From NCBI GenBank assembly GCA_900752535.1, contig CAADVV010000326.1, positions 1 to 14,435 of the forward strand: a DNA stretch of 14,435 bases. Reading direction: 5' to 3'. Every line of letters starts with the position of its first letter. The first letter of the stretch is position 1. The notes beneath the pieces were generated by a model. The model ran no database searches, was not told where the DNA came from, and worked only from the letters and a program-made list of their open reading frames with translations. Shown in pieces: positions 5,944 to 14,241 of the stretch. The position numbers and the translations under genes are program-made. The stretch is from Bacteroidales bacterium (lineage in GTDB: Bacteria > Bacteroidota > Bacteroidia > Bacteroidales > Muribaculaceae).

Positions 5944-7944
5944 TCAGTGAGGCAGTGCCGAATAGTCGCGCGAGTAACGCAGCATCTGGTCAATGTAAGA
6001 CTCTCCATATGAAATCTTTGCATCGACAGGATTGCCCTTGTCGTCCTTGACGAGCGTATATACAGGATTAACAAATCCGCGATAGGGAGCGATATCAAGA
6101 TGGCTGTAGCGATCAAGAACCTCCTTATGGAGTTTCGGGTCAACCTTCACGGCATAGGTCTCGACAAGATTGCGGCCGGCTTCATAATCGCCTTCGCTCT
6201 TGATGCGCTGTATCTCGCCCAGAAGCTGACCGAAGAGCTTACGCAGTTTCTCGTAGTCATTAATTTTAACATATGTCTTGCCGTCTATATTCACCATCTC
6301 AACGACATTTTCGGGGCGACCTTTCTCCATAACCCATTCGGCAATGAGTTTGCGGTTGCGCATATGGGCCTCTTCGACGTCTTTGCCCGGTTCGATACGC
6401 ATCAGTTGAGTCATCAGACCGTTGAGCATGAACTTGTAGTATTCGGCCTGGTAGGCCTTGGGGTTGTCGAGCAGTCCCAGCTCAAGAAGTTTGGGATCAG
6501 CCAGATAATAGAGCGCGAAAAGGTCGGCACGGGCCTCTTCGAGAGTCGAACCGTGGGCCTTGAGCGCATCGGGGTCAACTCCGGGAAGCAAACGGCCTGA
6601 AGCGTGACCGAGACACTCGTGAAGGTCTGTGTGGAGATTGTCAGTGATGAAGAGATATTTGTCGAGAAGGTCGCGTGTGGGCTGGTCAATGACAAATTCT
6701 TCATTGAAGCCGTTGCCGTGGCTGGCCTCGTCATATGCGCGGGTGATGTTTTCGAGCGTCACCGATTTTGAGCCGTGAGCGGCACGAATCCAGTTGGCGT
6801 TGGGCAGGTTGATGCCAATGGGTGTCGAGGGATATGAGTCACCGGCGAGAATTGCGGCAGTGATGACCTTGGCGGTCACACCCTTGACATTCTCCTTGCG
6901 GAAGCGGGGGGCAACGGGCGAATTCTGCTCAAACCACTGGGCGTTGGAGCTGACGGTCTCAGTGCGGTGGCTGGCGGCGAGGGCTTTGAAGTTGACGATA
7001 GATTCCCATGAGCCGGTCATGCCGAGAGGGTCGCCGTAGCTCTCGATGAATCCGTTGATGAAGTCAACCTGGGGCTTGGTATCCTCGACCCATAGTATCG
7101 AATAGTCGTCGAAGGCCTTGAGGTCACCGGTGGTATAATATTCAATCAGTTTGGCTATCACCTTGTCCTGTTCAGGCGTTTCGGCATACTGACGGGCCTT
7201 CTGGAGATTGTCCACAATGCGGCTGATGGCCGGACCGTAAAGGCCTCCGACCTTATAAACCTGCTCTTTCACCTTGCCGTTCTCTTTGACCACCCGTGCG
7301 TTGAGGCCATAAGAGACCGGAGTGGTGTCAGTTGTGTCTTTCAGAGCAGCATAGTAGTTCTCCACATCGGCCTGGGTGACGCCGGGACCATAGAGATTGT
7401 TGGCCGAAGTGGCGATGAGGTCCTGGCCTTCGGCCTGGTTCACGCGTTTGGCCATCGTGGCGGGATTGAATATTATATCCATCAGACGGTCGAGGTCAGC
7501 AGGCTTCTCGGGCAGATTTTTCACCTGAGCGGCAAACCAGTCTGCCGAAAACTCGGGAACGAACTTGTCCATGGAGTAGTGATGGTGTATACCGTTGCCG
7601 AACCATATCTGCTTCAGATATTTCTCCAGGGCTTTGAAGTCTTTTGACGAGCGGTCACCCTTATAGTTGACATAAACACCCTCAACCAGGTCACGTATGG
7701 GGAGGTTGTAAGCGTTGTTCTGGTCCCAGAGTATGTCTCGTCCGGCGAGAGCGGCTTCGGTCAGATAGTAGACAAGAAGACGCTGACGCGGTGTCAGTTT
7801 TTCAAAACCGGGCACATCATAACGAAGCACTTCGATATCTGCAAAACGGTCGACAACATAATCGTTGGGTTTGTTGGCGGCAACGGCGCCGCCGGCCGTG
7901 ACGACTGTAAGCAGACATCCGGCCACTGTGGAGGTGAGGTTCAT
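5944..7944 (-). CDS. Dipeptidyl peptidase III, family M49 zinc peptidase
   Basis: M49 enzymes remove dipeptides from the N-terminus of short peptides. The diagnostic zinc motif HECLGH is at residues 442-447 (His442, Glu443 catalytic, His447) and the second motif EEARAD is at 469-474, with Glu470 as the third ligand. The Cys-containing HECLGH form is the one described for the Bacteroides thetaiotaomicron enzyme. Numbering starts at the ATG at 7942-7944, giving 666 aa. An in-frame ATG at 7972-7974 would add ten polar residues and overlap the rlmI stop codon; the later start leaves a 19-bp gap and puts the hydrophobic segment (about 8-22, possible cleavage near AVAA) at the N-terminus. That segment lacks the usual Lys/Arg before it, so export is likely but not certain. 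The gene lies between rlmI and a barrel gene in the dxr operon. Confidence 0.92.
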   Translation of the reverse strand: MNLTSTVAGCLLTVVTAGGAVAANKPNDYVVDRFADIEVLRYDVPGFEKLTPRQRLLVYYLTEAALAGRDILWDQNNAYNLPIRDLVEGVYVNYKGDRSSKDFKALEKYLKQIWFGNGIHHHYSMDKFVPEFSADWFAAQVKNLPEKPADLDRLMDIIFNPATMAKRVNQAEGQDLIATSANNLYGPGVTQADVENYYAALKDTTDTTPVSYGLNARVVKENGKVKEQVYKVGGLYGPAISRIVDNLQKARQYAETPEQDKVIAKLIEYYTTGDLKAFDDYSILWVEDTKPQVDFINGFIESYGDPLGMTGSWESIVNFKALAASHRTETVSSNAQWFEQNSPVAPRFRKENVKGVTAKVITAAILAGDSYPSTPIGINLPNANWIRAAHGSKSVTLENITRAYDEASHGNGFNEEFVIDQPTRDLLDKYLFITDNLHTDLHECLGHASGRLLPGVDPDALKAHGSTLEEARADLFALYYLADPKLLELGLLDNPKAYQAEYYKFMLNGLMTQLMRIEPGKDVEEAHMRNRKLIAEWVMEKGRPENVVEMVNIDGKTYVKINDYEKLRKLFGQLLGEIQRIKSEGDYEAGRNLVETYAVKVDPKLHKEVLDRYSHLDIAPYRGFVNPVYTLVKDDKGNPVDAKISYGESYIDQMLRYSRDYSALPH

Positions 7945-7963
7945 ATTGTTGGAAATGTGAGAA

Positions 7964-9154
7964 TTATTCGACATATAGTATAAGTCCCTTGAGATATTCG
8001 CCCTCGGGATGATAGATGTTTACAGGATGATCAGCCGGTTGTGTCAGCTGATGGAGTATGCGCACACGCCGTCCGGTCTGCGCTGCAGCCGAGAACACGG
8101 CCAGACGAAACTGCTCCTTGGTGATTGCCTGAGAGCACGAGAATGTAAACACTATGCCACCGGGGGCCACTTTCTCAATGCCCAGTGCATTGAGCCGCTG
8201 ATAACCGCGCAGTGCATTGCGTATGGCGTCGCGATGTTTGGCAAATGCCGGCGGGTCAAGAATAATCAGGTCATAGTCGCCCCTGCGGGTCTGACTGAGG
8301 AACTTGAAAGCATCCTCGGCATATGAGTCATGCAGTCCGGCGGCATCTCCGAAATTGAGGGCGACGTTGGCGTCAGTCAACGCAATCGCCTTGGCGCTCG
8401 AATCGACCGAAGTCACGCCGCGAGCTCCGCCGCGCATGGCGTAGACCGAGAATCCGCCGGTGTAGCAGAACATATTGAGCACACGGCGTCCGCGTGCATA
8501 TCGTTCGAGGAGGCTGCGGTTTTCGCGCTGGTCGACAAAAAATCCGGTTTTCTGACCTTTGAGCCAGTCTATATTGAATTTCAGGCCGTTTTCAACAGCC
8601 ACATTATTGTCTGAGCGACCGATAAGATAGCCGTCGCGCGGGTCACACCCGGCCTTGAACGGAAGGGTTGTCTCTGACTTATAGTAGACATTAGACACCG
8701 GACTGTCGTCAAGGCCTGTCAGCGCTTCGGCAATTACCATGCGCTGCACGTGCATACCGGGACTATGCGCCTGCATGACCGCAGTGTCGCCATAGACATC
8801 GACAATCAGTCCCGGCAGGAAATCGCCTTCGCCGTGGACGAGGCGGAAAGCCGTGTTGTCGGGACGCACGAGACCGAGCGCACGGCGCATGCGCCATGCC
8901 TGGGCCAGACGCGACCTATAGAACGAGCCGTCGATAACGGTCGACGCGTCAGAGTCGAGCATCCTGACGGCGATGGAGCCTATCTGATAGTGTCCGACGC
9001 CGAGAGGCGTGCCGTCTGAGGCGACCACCTTTACCACTTCACCCTCCTCGATGCCGTCGGGCAACGAGGCGATGGCGCCTGAAAACACCCAGGGATGATA
9101 ACGGCGGAGCGATTCCTCCTTTCCGCGTCTGAGGGTTATAGTCTTGTAGTCCAT
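7964..9154 (-). CDS. rlmI: 23S rRNA (cytosine-C5) methyltransferase, RlmI family
   Basis: The E. coli homologue RlmI methylates C1962 of 23S rRNA using S-adenosylmethionine. The 396-aa protein has exactly the length of E. coli RlmI. An N-terminal PUA RNA-binding domain occupies about residues 4-70 (ITLRRGKEESLRRYHPWVFSGAI). The family hallmark KTGFFVDQREN is at 202-212. The Rossmann methyltransferase fold shows motif I FCYTGGFSVYA (229-239), Asp251 for the SAM ribose, motif IV DPPAF (300-304), and the catalytic Cys in FSCS (Cys340). The start 33 bp after rseP needs no special choice. The related m5U/m2G enzymes are less likely because of the PUA domain and the SCS cysteine. It is co-transcribed with rseP upstream and the M49 peptidase downstream. 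Confidence 0.9.
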   Translation of the reverse strand: MDYKTITLRRGKEESLRRYHPWVFSGAIASLPDGIEEGEVVKVVASDGTPLGVGHYQIGSIAVRMLDSDASTVIDGSFYRSRLAQAWRMRRALGLVRPDNTAFRLVHGEGDFLPGLIVDVYGDTAVMQAHSPGMHVQRMVIAEALTGLDDSPVSNVYYKSETTLPFKAGCDPRDGYLIGRSDNNVAVENGLKFNIDWLKGQKTGFFVDQRENRSLLERYARGRRVLNMFCYTGGFSVYAMRGGARGVTSVDSSAKAIALTDANVALNFGDAAGLHDSYAEDAFKFLSQTRRGDYDLIILDPPAFAKHRDAIRNALRGYQRLNALGIEKVAPGGIVFTFSCSQAITKEQFRLAVFSAAAQTGRRVRILHQLTQPADHPVNIYHPEGEYLKGLILYVE

Positions 9155-9187
9155 TAATCTCGTGAGATGTTAGGATAAATTGGGGAA

Positions 9188-10552
9188 TTATCTGAATGCA
9201 CGTATTATGTCATTGCCGTTGGCATAGACCAGCAGAAGCAATAGGAATGCCATGCCGACATACTGAGCCACAATCAACACCTGCTCGCCCGGTTTGCGGC
9301 GCGTGACTATTTCCCATAGCAGGAAGACAACGTGACCGCCGTCAAGGCCGGGAATAGGGATGATGTTCATGAAAGCCAGAGCCACCGACAGAAATGCCGT
9401 TATCTGCCAGAACGAATACCAGTTCCAGCGGTCGGGGAACATATTGCCGATGGCACCGAAACCGCCGAGGCTCTCGGCACCCTCCTTTGAGAATACATGC
9501 TTCATAGAACCCACATAGTTTGTCAGCATACCCGTGCCGTTCTCCCACCCTTTCGGAAAGGATTCCAGCAGTCCGTAGCGGACAGTGACGGGTTCATAGA
9601 CCTCGGTAATCGGTTTAAGCTGAAACCCGAGTTTGCCATATTCGTTGGGCGTGATGGCCACTTTCATAGTCGAGTCGCCTCGGGCTACGGTGACGGTTGT
9701 GGGTTTGCCGGCACGCGCCAGAAGAGCCGGTGTCAGTTCGGTGTATGAAGGAGTGGCGACTGTGTCGACAGCTATGATACGGTCGCCCACAACGAGTCCG
9801 GCCTTGTCGGCGGCCTCGCCGTTGACAATCTGGGCTATATATACCGGCAGACGATAAGTCAGGAACCCTTTGTCATCATTTAGACGGAAGATGAAGTCCG
9901 ACGGGATGGAAATGGCGACTGTGTCGCTGTGACCGCGGATGACCTCGACCTGACGGGCCTCAATCATGCGCAGGGGATAATCGGAGTCGGAGGCATCAAG
10001 GCGCTCGCCGTCGGCGCGGAAGGGTATGTCACCGTTGCGGAAGCCCACTTTCTGAGCCGACTCAACATAGTTGAAACCTTCAGTAGCGTTTTCAAAGGGC
10101 ACATATTTGTCGCCCCAATAGAAGGCGATGCCGGCATAAATCAGGATGGCTAAAATGAAGTTGAAGAGCACTCCGCCGAGCATCACGAGCAGTCGCTGAT
10201 AGGCGGGCTTAGTACGGAATTCCCAGCTTTTGGGTTCCTCTTTCATCTGTTCAGTGTCCATCGACTCGTCAATCATGCCAGCGATCTTGCAATAGCCTCC
10301 GAGGGGAAGCCAGCCGATGCCGTATTCGGTATCGCGCCATGTCATGACCTCGTTGCCCTTCTTGTCATATTTCACGTTTTTCTTCTTCGGTTTCCACTTA
10401 GCCAGCGAAAACCAGGGATTGAAAAACATATAGAACTTTTCGACCTTGATGCCGAAGATGCGGGCAAAGGTGTAGTGACCGAACTCATGAATAATCACAA
10501 GCAGGGCGAGGGCTACAATCAGCTGCAGGGCTTTTATCAGGAATGATTCCAT
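9188..10552 (-). CDS. rseP: Site-2 intramembrane zinc metalloprotease RseP (M50)
   Basis: RseP-type proteases cut membrane-spanning substrates, classically anti-sigma factors and leftover signal peptides, in the inner membrane. The 454-aa protein has the zinc motif HEFGH (22-26) in the first membrane helix and the third ligand Asp404 in GLDGGH near the C-terminus. Membrane segments are visible at about 5-24, 122-145, 380-400 and 425-445. Between them lies a periplasmic region with a degenerate first PDZ (around 160-215) and a clearer second PDZ (about 235-300, with AADKAGLVVGDRI). The insertion after the first helix (about 45-75, Lys-rich, KPKKKNVKYDKKG) is typical of Bacteroidetes RseP. It follows dxr by 58 bp; the dxr-rseP pair is conserved in many bacteria. 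No sigma or anti-sigma gene is in the window, so the substrate is unknown. Confidence 0.94.
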   Translation of the reverse strand: MESFLIKALQLIVALALLVIIHEFGHYTFARIFGIKVEKFYMFFNPWFSLAKWKPKKKNVKYDKKGNEVMTWRDTEYGIGWLPLGGYCKIAGMIDESMDTEQMKEEPKSWEFRTKPAYQRLLVMLGGVLFNFILAILIYAGIAFYWGDKYVPFENATEGFNYVESAQKVGFRNGDIPFRADGERLDASDSDYPLRMIEARQVEVIRGHSDTVAISIPSDFIFRLNDDKGFLTYRLPVYIAQIVNGEAADKAGLVVGDRIIAVDTVATPSYTELTPALLARAGKPTTVTVARGDSTMKVAITPNEYGKLGFQLKPITEVYEPVTVRYGLLESFPKGWENGTGMLTNYVGSMKHVFSKEGAESLGGFGAIGNMFPDRWNWYSFWQITAFLSVALAFMNIIPIPGLDGGHVVFLLWEIVTRRKPGEQVLIVAQYVGMAFLLLLLVYANGNDIIRAFR

Positions 10553-10610
10553 TCAGAGAATTTGCTGGTTAATGTTTAAGAAATAGCGTGTCGCCTACGT
10601 GAGGCCGATT

Positions 10611-11774
10611 TTAAGTGTGCATCAGGCCTGTCACCTGCTCTATGGCCACACGCCGCGCCTCGTCGTTGGTGGCGACATAGTCTTCATACGTCGGCGATGC
10701 AATAAACGGAGTGGCCTCCCGAGGGTTCATTATGATACGGTAGATGTCCGTAAATTTAACAAATCCGCGGCGGAAAGCATCGTTAGCTATCTCGTTGGCG
10801 GCATTGATTACACATGCTGAGGTTCCTCCGTCGCTGAGGGCCAGCGAGGCAAGTCCGAGACACGGGAAACGCTCATAGTCAGGCTCCTCAAACGTCAGCG
10901 TGGCGATGTCGGCCAGCGAGAGCCTGCGGTGGATATCCTCAATGCGGGTGGCGTCGCCCAGGGCATAGCGTATCGGCAGGTGCATATCAGGAACTCCGAG
11001 CTGAGCTTTGACGGCACCGTCGCTGAACTCCACCATCGAGTGGATGACGGACTGGGGATGAATCAGCGGCACAATCTTTTCGGGCGCTATATCAAAGAGC
11101 CAGCGGGCCTCGATTATCTCGAATGCCTTGTTGAGCATTGTGGCCGAGTCGATGGTGATTTTGGCGCCCATGGTCCAGCGGGGATGTCTGAGGGCCTCGG
11201 CCGGAGTGACTTTTACAAGGTCTGCGGCAGACATATGGCGGAAAGGGCCGCCAGAAGCCGTGATGAGCAGGCGGCTGACGGAGGCCGAATCTTCGCCCTG
11301 AAGACACTGGAAAATGGCCGAATGCTCGGAGTCAACCGGCAGAATGCGTGACGGAGAGTTTTTAAGCTGCTCCATGACGAGCTCTCCGGCTACAACGAGG
11401 GTCTCCTTGTTGGCTAAAGCGATGTCCTTTCCGGCGGCGATAGCGCGCAACGTCGGTTCAAGGCCGCTATAGCCCACGGTGGCGGTCAGAACTGTGTCGA
11501 CTTCGGCGAGGGCAGCAGCATCAGCGAGAGCGGCATCGCCCGCGGCCGATTTGACGCCCAGCGGGTCGAGAGCCTGACGCAGTCGCGGATAGCAGCTTTC
11601 GTCAGCGATGACGGCCAGCGACGGTCTGAACCTGACCGACTGGTCGATGAGGCGGTCAACATTGTGGCCGGCTGCCAACACCTCGGCCCTGAATAGACCG
11701 GGGTTTTCGGCAATTATTTCAAGCGTCTGGGTGCCGATTGAACCGGTCGACCCTAAGACAGCAATTCGTTTCAT
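10611..11774 (-). CDS. dxr: 1-deoxy-D-xylulose-5-phosphate reductoisomerase (MEP pathway)
   Basis: Dxr converts 1-deoxy-D-xylulose 5-phosphate to 2-C-methyl-D-erythritol 4-phosphate with NADPH and a divalent metal, the first committed step of MEP isoprenoid synthesis in the cytoplasm. The 387-aa product begins with the NADPH-binding VLGSTGSIG (6-14). It carries ALANKETLVVAGE (119-131), the metal ligands Asp148 and Glu150 in LPVDSEH, SGGPFR (174-179) and Glu219 in NKAFEIIEARWLF, matching the E. coli catalytic Asp/Glu triad. The length is normal. The ATG at 11772-11774 is the only one that keeps the nucleotide-binding strand. It is the first gene of its operon, with a promoter only about 20 bp before the start codon and so a very short leader. 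The undecaprenyl carrier made from this pathway serves the envelope, as rseP does. Confidence 0.97.
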   Translation of the reverse strand: MKRIAVLGSTGSIGTQTLEIIAENPGLFRAEVLAAGHNVDRLIDQSVRFRPSLAVIADESCYPRLRQALDPLGVKSAAGDAALADAAALAEVDTVLTATVGYSGLEPTLRAIAAGKDIALANKETLVVAGELVMEQLKNSPSRILPVDSEHSAIFQCLQGEDSASVSRLLITASGGPFRHMSAADLVKVTPAEALRHPRWTMGAKITIDSATMLNKAFEIIEARWLFDIAPEKIVPLIHPQSVIHSMVEFSDGAVKAQLGVPDMHLPIRYALGDATRIEDIHRRLSLADIATLTFEEPDYERFPCLGLASLALSDGGTSACVINAANEIANDAFRRGFVKFTDIYRIIMNPREATPFIASPTYEDYVATNDEARRVAIEQVTGLMHT

Positions 11775-11793
11775 TCGCGGGAAAATTACCTTG

Positions 11794-11825
11794 CAAAGTT
11801 ACGCCAAAATCCCCAAAACAGCAAA
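11794..11825 (-). promoter_or_regulatory. Promoter of the dxr-rseP-rlmI-M49-barrel operon
   Basis: On the minus strand TTTG (11825-11822), a 20-bp spacer, then TAACTTTG (11801-11794) match both Bacteroidetes promoter boxes. Transcription should start near 11788, leaving a leader of only about 14 nt before the dxr ATG. No other full match to the consensus appears between this point and the terminator at 5236 except by chance inside genes. Confidence 0.85.
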
Positions 11826-11842
11826 CAGAGTCCAATCTACTG

Positions 11843-11887
11843 AAAATCAGGCAGCGCGGAGAGACATGCATTGATGTCTCTCCGCGC
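11843..11887 (-). terminator. Distal hairpin after ettA, likely terminator
   Basis: A perfect 14-bp inverted repeat (gcgcggagagacat at 11854-11867, atgtctctccgcgc at 11874-11887) with a 6-nt loop. On the minus strand it is followed after seven bases by four T (11846-11843). It lies between the ettA stop codon and the dxr promoter, where termination of the upstream operon is expected. Confidence 0.65.
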
Positions 11888-11903
11888 CGCCCGTATCAGT
11901 TGA

Positions 11904-11922
11904 CAGCGCGCCCGGCGCGCTG
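11904..11922 (-). terminator. Proximal GC hairpin directly after ettA
   Basis: CAGCGCGC (11904-11911) pairs with GCGCGCTG (11915-11922) around a 3-nt loop, an eight-pair stem of almost pure GC ten bases past the ettA stop codon. No T run follows, so it is not a textbook terminator. Together with the 14-bp hairpin 17 bases further on it makes a tandem structure that could block readthrough or protect the mRNA 3' end. Confidence 0.45.
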
Positions 11923-11931
11923 GGTGTCTGT

Positions 11932-13617
11932 TTATTCCATCAGTTTGCGGTAGCGGCGACGCACGGGGTCCTTGCCACCGTTGTGGGCGCGTTTGAAATC
12001 CTCGTAGTCGCTGTAAGAGCCTTCATAGTAGACTACCTCGCCGTCGCTTTCAAACGAGAGGATATGAGTGCAGATGCGGTCGAGAAACCAGCGGTCGTGA
12101 CTGACAACGACAGCGCAGCCGGCAAACTCGTCGAGGCCTTCTTCGAGAGCGCGCAGGGTGTTGACGTCAATATCGTTGGTCGGCTCGTCGAGGAGCAGTA
12201 CATTGCCTTCCTGCTTCAGGGCCATGGCAAGATGCAGGCGGTTGCGCTCGCCGCCTGAAAGCACGCCGATTTTCTTCTCCTGGTCAGCGCCGGTGAAATT
12301 GAAGCGCGAGAGGTAGGCACGGGCGTTCACATCGCGTCCGCCCATGCGGAATGTCTCGGTGCCCTGCGAAATAACCTCGTAGACGGTCTTGTCAGGCAGC
12401 AGGTCGTGGTGGTTCTGGTCGACATAGGCCACCTTGACGGTCTCGCCGACGTCAAATGTTCCGGCATCGGCTTTCTCCTGCCCCATGATGAGACGGAAGA
12501 GGGTTGTTTTTCCGGCACCGTTGGGACCGATTACGCCGACAATGCCGTTGGGAGGGAGTGTGAAGCTGAGGTCATTGAAAAGATGCTTGTTCCCGAAGGA
12601 TTTGGCCAGATTATGCACTTCGATAACCTTGTTGCCCAGACGCGGACCGTTGGGAATGAAAATCTCCAGTTTCTCCTCGCGTGCTTTCTGGTCCTCGTTG
12701 AGGAGTTTGTCATAGGAATTAAGACGGGCCTTACCTTTGGCCTGACGCGCCTTCGGAGCCATGCGCACCCACTCAAGCTCACGCTCGAGAGTCTTACGGC
12801 GCTTGCTGGCCTGTTTCTCCTCCTGAGCCATGCGTTTGGTCTTCTGGTCGAGCCACGACGAGTAGTTGCCCTTCCAGGGTATGCCCTCGCCGCGGTCGAG
12901 CTCGAGGATCCATCCGGCCACATGGTCAAGAAAGTAGCGGTCGTGAGTGATAGCGATGACCGTACCGGGATACTGGCGGAGATGCTGCTCAAGCCAGTCG
13001 ATTGACTCTGCGTCGAGATGGTTGGTAGGCTCATCAAGGAGGAGCACGTCGGGCTGCTGAAGCAGCAGACGGCAGAGAGCCACACGGCGGCGCTCACCAC
13101 CCGAGAGTGTTGAAATCTTCTGGTCGTCGGGCGGACACTGCAGGGCATCCATGGCGCGCTCGAGCTTGGAGTCGATGTCCCAGGCGCCCGCGGCGTCGAG
13201 ACGGTCCTGCAGCTCTGCCTGACGCTGTATGAGTGCGTCCATCTTGTCTGGGTCTTCGAGAACATCGGGGTCGGCAAAAGCCTCGTTGACCTTGTCAAAT
13301 TCGGCGAGGTCGGCCATGATGGGTGCTACACCCTCGCGCACGATGTCGATGACAGTCTTGTCGGGGTCGAGCTTGGGGTCCTGCTCGAGGTAACCCACCG
13401 AGTAGCCGGGAGCGAAGACCACTTCGCCCTGATAACTCTTGTCGATTCCGGCAATGATTTTGAGGAGCGTGGACTTACCGGCTCCGTTCAGACCGATTAT
13501 ACCTATCTTTGCGCCATAGAAAAACGAGAGATAGATGTTTTTCAGCACCTGTTTCTGAGGGGGAAAGATCTTGCTGACCCCCACCATTGAGAATATTATC
13601 TTTTTATCGTCAGCCAT
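11932..13617 (-). CDS. ettA: ABC-F translation factor EttA (energy-dependent translational throttle)
   Basis: EttA binds the ribosomal E site and gates the first peptide bond according to the ATP/ADP ratio; it is cytosolic and has no membrane domain. The 561-aa protein contains two ABC ATPase domains. The first has Walker A GLNGAGKST (42-50), signature LSGGE (171-175) and Walker B VLLLDEPTNHLD (191-202). The second has Walker A GPNGAGKTT (364-372), signature LSGGE (453-457) and VLLLDEPTNDID (473-484). Between them lies a charged linker (about 245-325, with KRRKTLERELEWVRMAPKARQ) corresponding to the P-site tRNA interaction motif. Size, order and N-terminus (IIFSMVGVSKIFPPQKQVLKNI) match EttA rather than other ABC-F subfamilies or antibiotic-resistance types. 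It follows def by 24 bp without a promoter match, forming a ruvX-def-ettA unit. Confidence 0.95.
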   Translation of the reverse strand: MADDKKIIFSMVGVSKIFPPQKQVLKNIYLSFFYGAKIGIIGLNGAGKSTLLKIIAGIDKSYQGEVVFAPGYSVGYLEQDPKLDPDKTVIDIVREGVAPIMADLAEFDKVNEAFADPDVLEDPDKMDALIQRQAELQDRLDAAGAWDIDSKLERAMDALQCPPDDQKISTLSGGERRRVALCRLLLQQPDVLLLDEPTNHLDAESIDWLEQHLRQYPGTVIAITHDRYFLDHVAGWILELDRGEGIPWKGNYSSWLDQKTKRMAQEEKQASKRRKTLERELEWVRMAPKARQAKGKARLNSYDKLLNEDQKAREEKLEIFIPNGPRLGNKVIEVHNLAKSFGNKHLFNDLSFTLPPNGIVGVIGPNGAGKTTLFRLIMGQEKADAGTFDVGETVKVAYVDQNHHDLLPDKTVYEVISQGTETFRMGGRDVNARAYLSRFNFTGADQEKKIGVLSGGERNRLHLAMALKQEGNVLLLDEPTNDIDVNTLRALEEGLDEFAGCAVVVSHDRWFLDRICTHILSFESDGEVVYYEGSYSDYEDFKRAHNGGKDPVRRRYRKLME

Positions 13618-13641
13618 TATATTAATAAGGTGGTTGATGGT

Positions 13642-14217
13642 TTAGCGTCGGTGAGTTGTTTTTGTCGGAGCATAGCGCACGAGATAGTCGCAGCGTATCT
13701 TCCCTTCGACTATGTTGCGCAGCTTGCTTTTGATGAGCTGTTTGCGTATAGGCGAGATGTGGTCGATATAGACCATTCCGTCAAGATGGTCAAGCTCATG
13801 CTGGACAATGCGGGCCAGAAATCCCGAGATTTCCTCGGTGTGGGGCCTGAAGTCCTCGTCAACCCAGTTGAGACGCAGATGGTGGACGCGCTTGACATTC
13901 TCGCTGAGCCCGGGAAGGCTCAGACAGCCCTCGGAGCACGTTTCTTCGGGACCGTCGAGGATTTCATATTCCGGATTGATGAGCGTCAGACGTCGTCCTT
14001 CGCACGAAGGGTCCTCCTCTTTGACTGCGTCGGCGTCGATAACGACAAGACGTATTGACCTGCCTATCTGCGGGGCGGCAAGTCCGACGCCCTCGCTGGC
14101 ATACATAGTCTCGTACATATCCTCGACGAGCTTCTTGAGGTCGGGATAATCTGGCGTGACATCTTCGGCAATTTCACGAAGTACGGGATGTCCGTATAAA
14201 TATATTGGTAGCTTCAT
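13642..14217 (-). CDS. def: Peptide deformylase
   Basis: Peptide deformylase removes the formyl group from the N-terminal methionine of new proteins at the ribosome. The 191-aa product shows all three family motifs: GVGLAAPQ (43-50), EGCLSLPG (96-103) with the metal ligand Cys98, and QHELDHLDG (139-147) with ligands His140 and His144 and catalytic Glu141. The N-terminal PIYLYGHPVLR is also typical. The ATG at 14215-14217 leaves a 24-bp gap after ruvX, and no other start fits. Of the two deformylase types this resembles the type I proteins with a longer C-terminal helix (RKQLIKSKLRNI). Its neighbour ettA also acts on translation, which supports a common transcript. Confidence 0.96.
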   Translation of the reverse strand: MKLPIYLYGHPVLREIAEDVTPDYPDLKKLVEDMYETMYASEGVGLAAPQIGRSIRLVVIDADAVKEEDPSCEGRRLTLINPEYEILDGPEETCSEGCLSLPGLSENVKRVHHLRLNWVDEDFRPHTEEISGFLARIVQHELDHLDGMVYIDHISPIRKQLIKSKLRNIVEGKIRCDYLVRYAPTKTTHRR

Positions 14218-14241
14218 ATCTTTGTGGTGGTGGATTGTTTT

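Noticed and set aside
7915..7944. Possible lipoprotein signal (VAGC) at the N-terminus of the M49 peptidase
   Set aside because: The Cys is only nine residues from the start, there is no basic residue before it, and the hydrophobic stretch continues after it, which does not fit a lipobox cleavage site.
12406..13005. Plus-strand open frame (199 codons) antisense to ettA
   Set aside because: It covers the conserved ABC-F coding sequence on the other strand, with no signals of its own. Similar shadow frames occur opposite the M49 gene (6100-6600), rseP and dxr.
14217..14224. Plus-strand TATCTTTG, a match to the -7 promoter box, pointing away from def
   Set aside because: No TTTG lies 19-21 bp upstream, and no plus-strand gene follows. 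It is best explained as chance at the def start codon.
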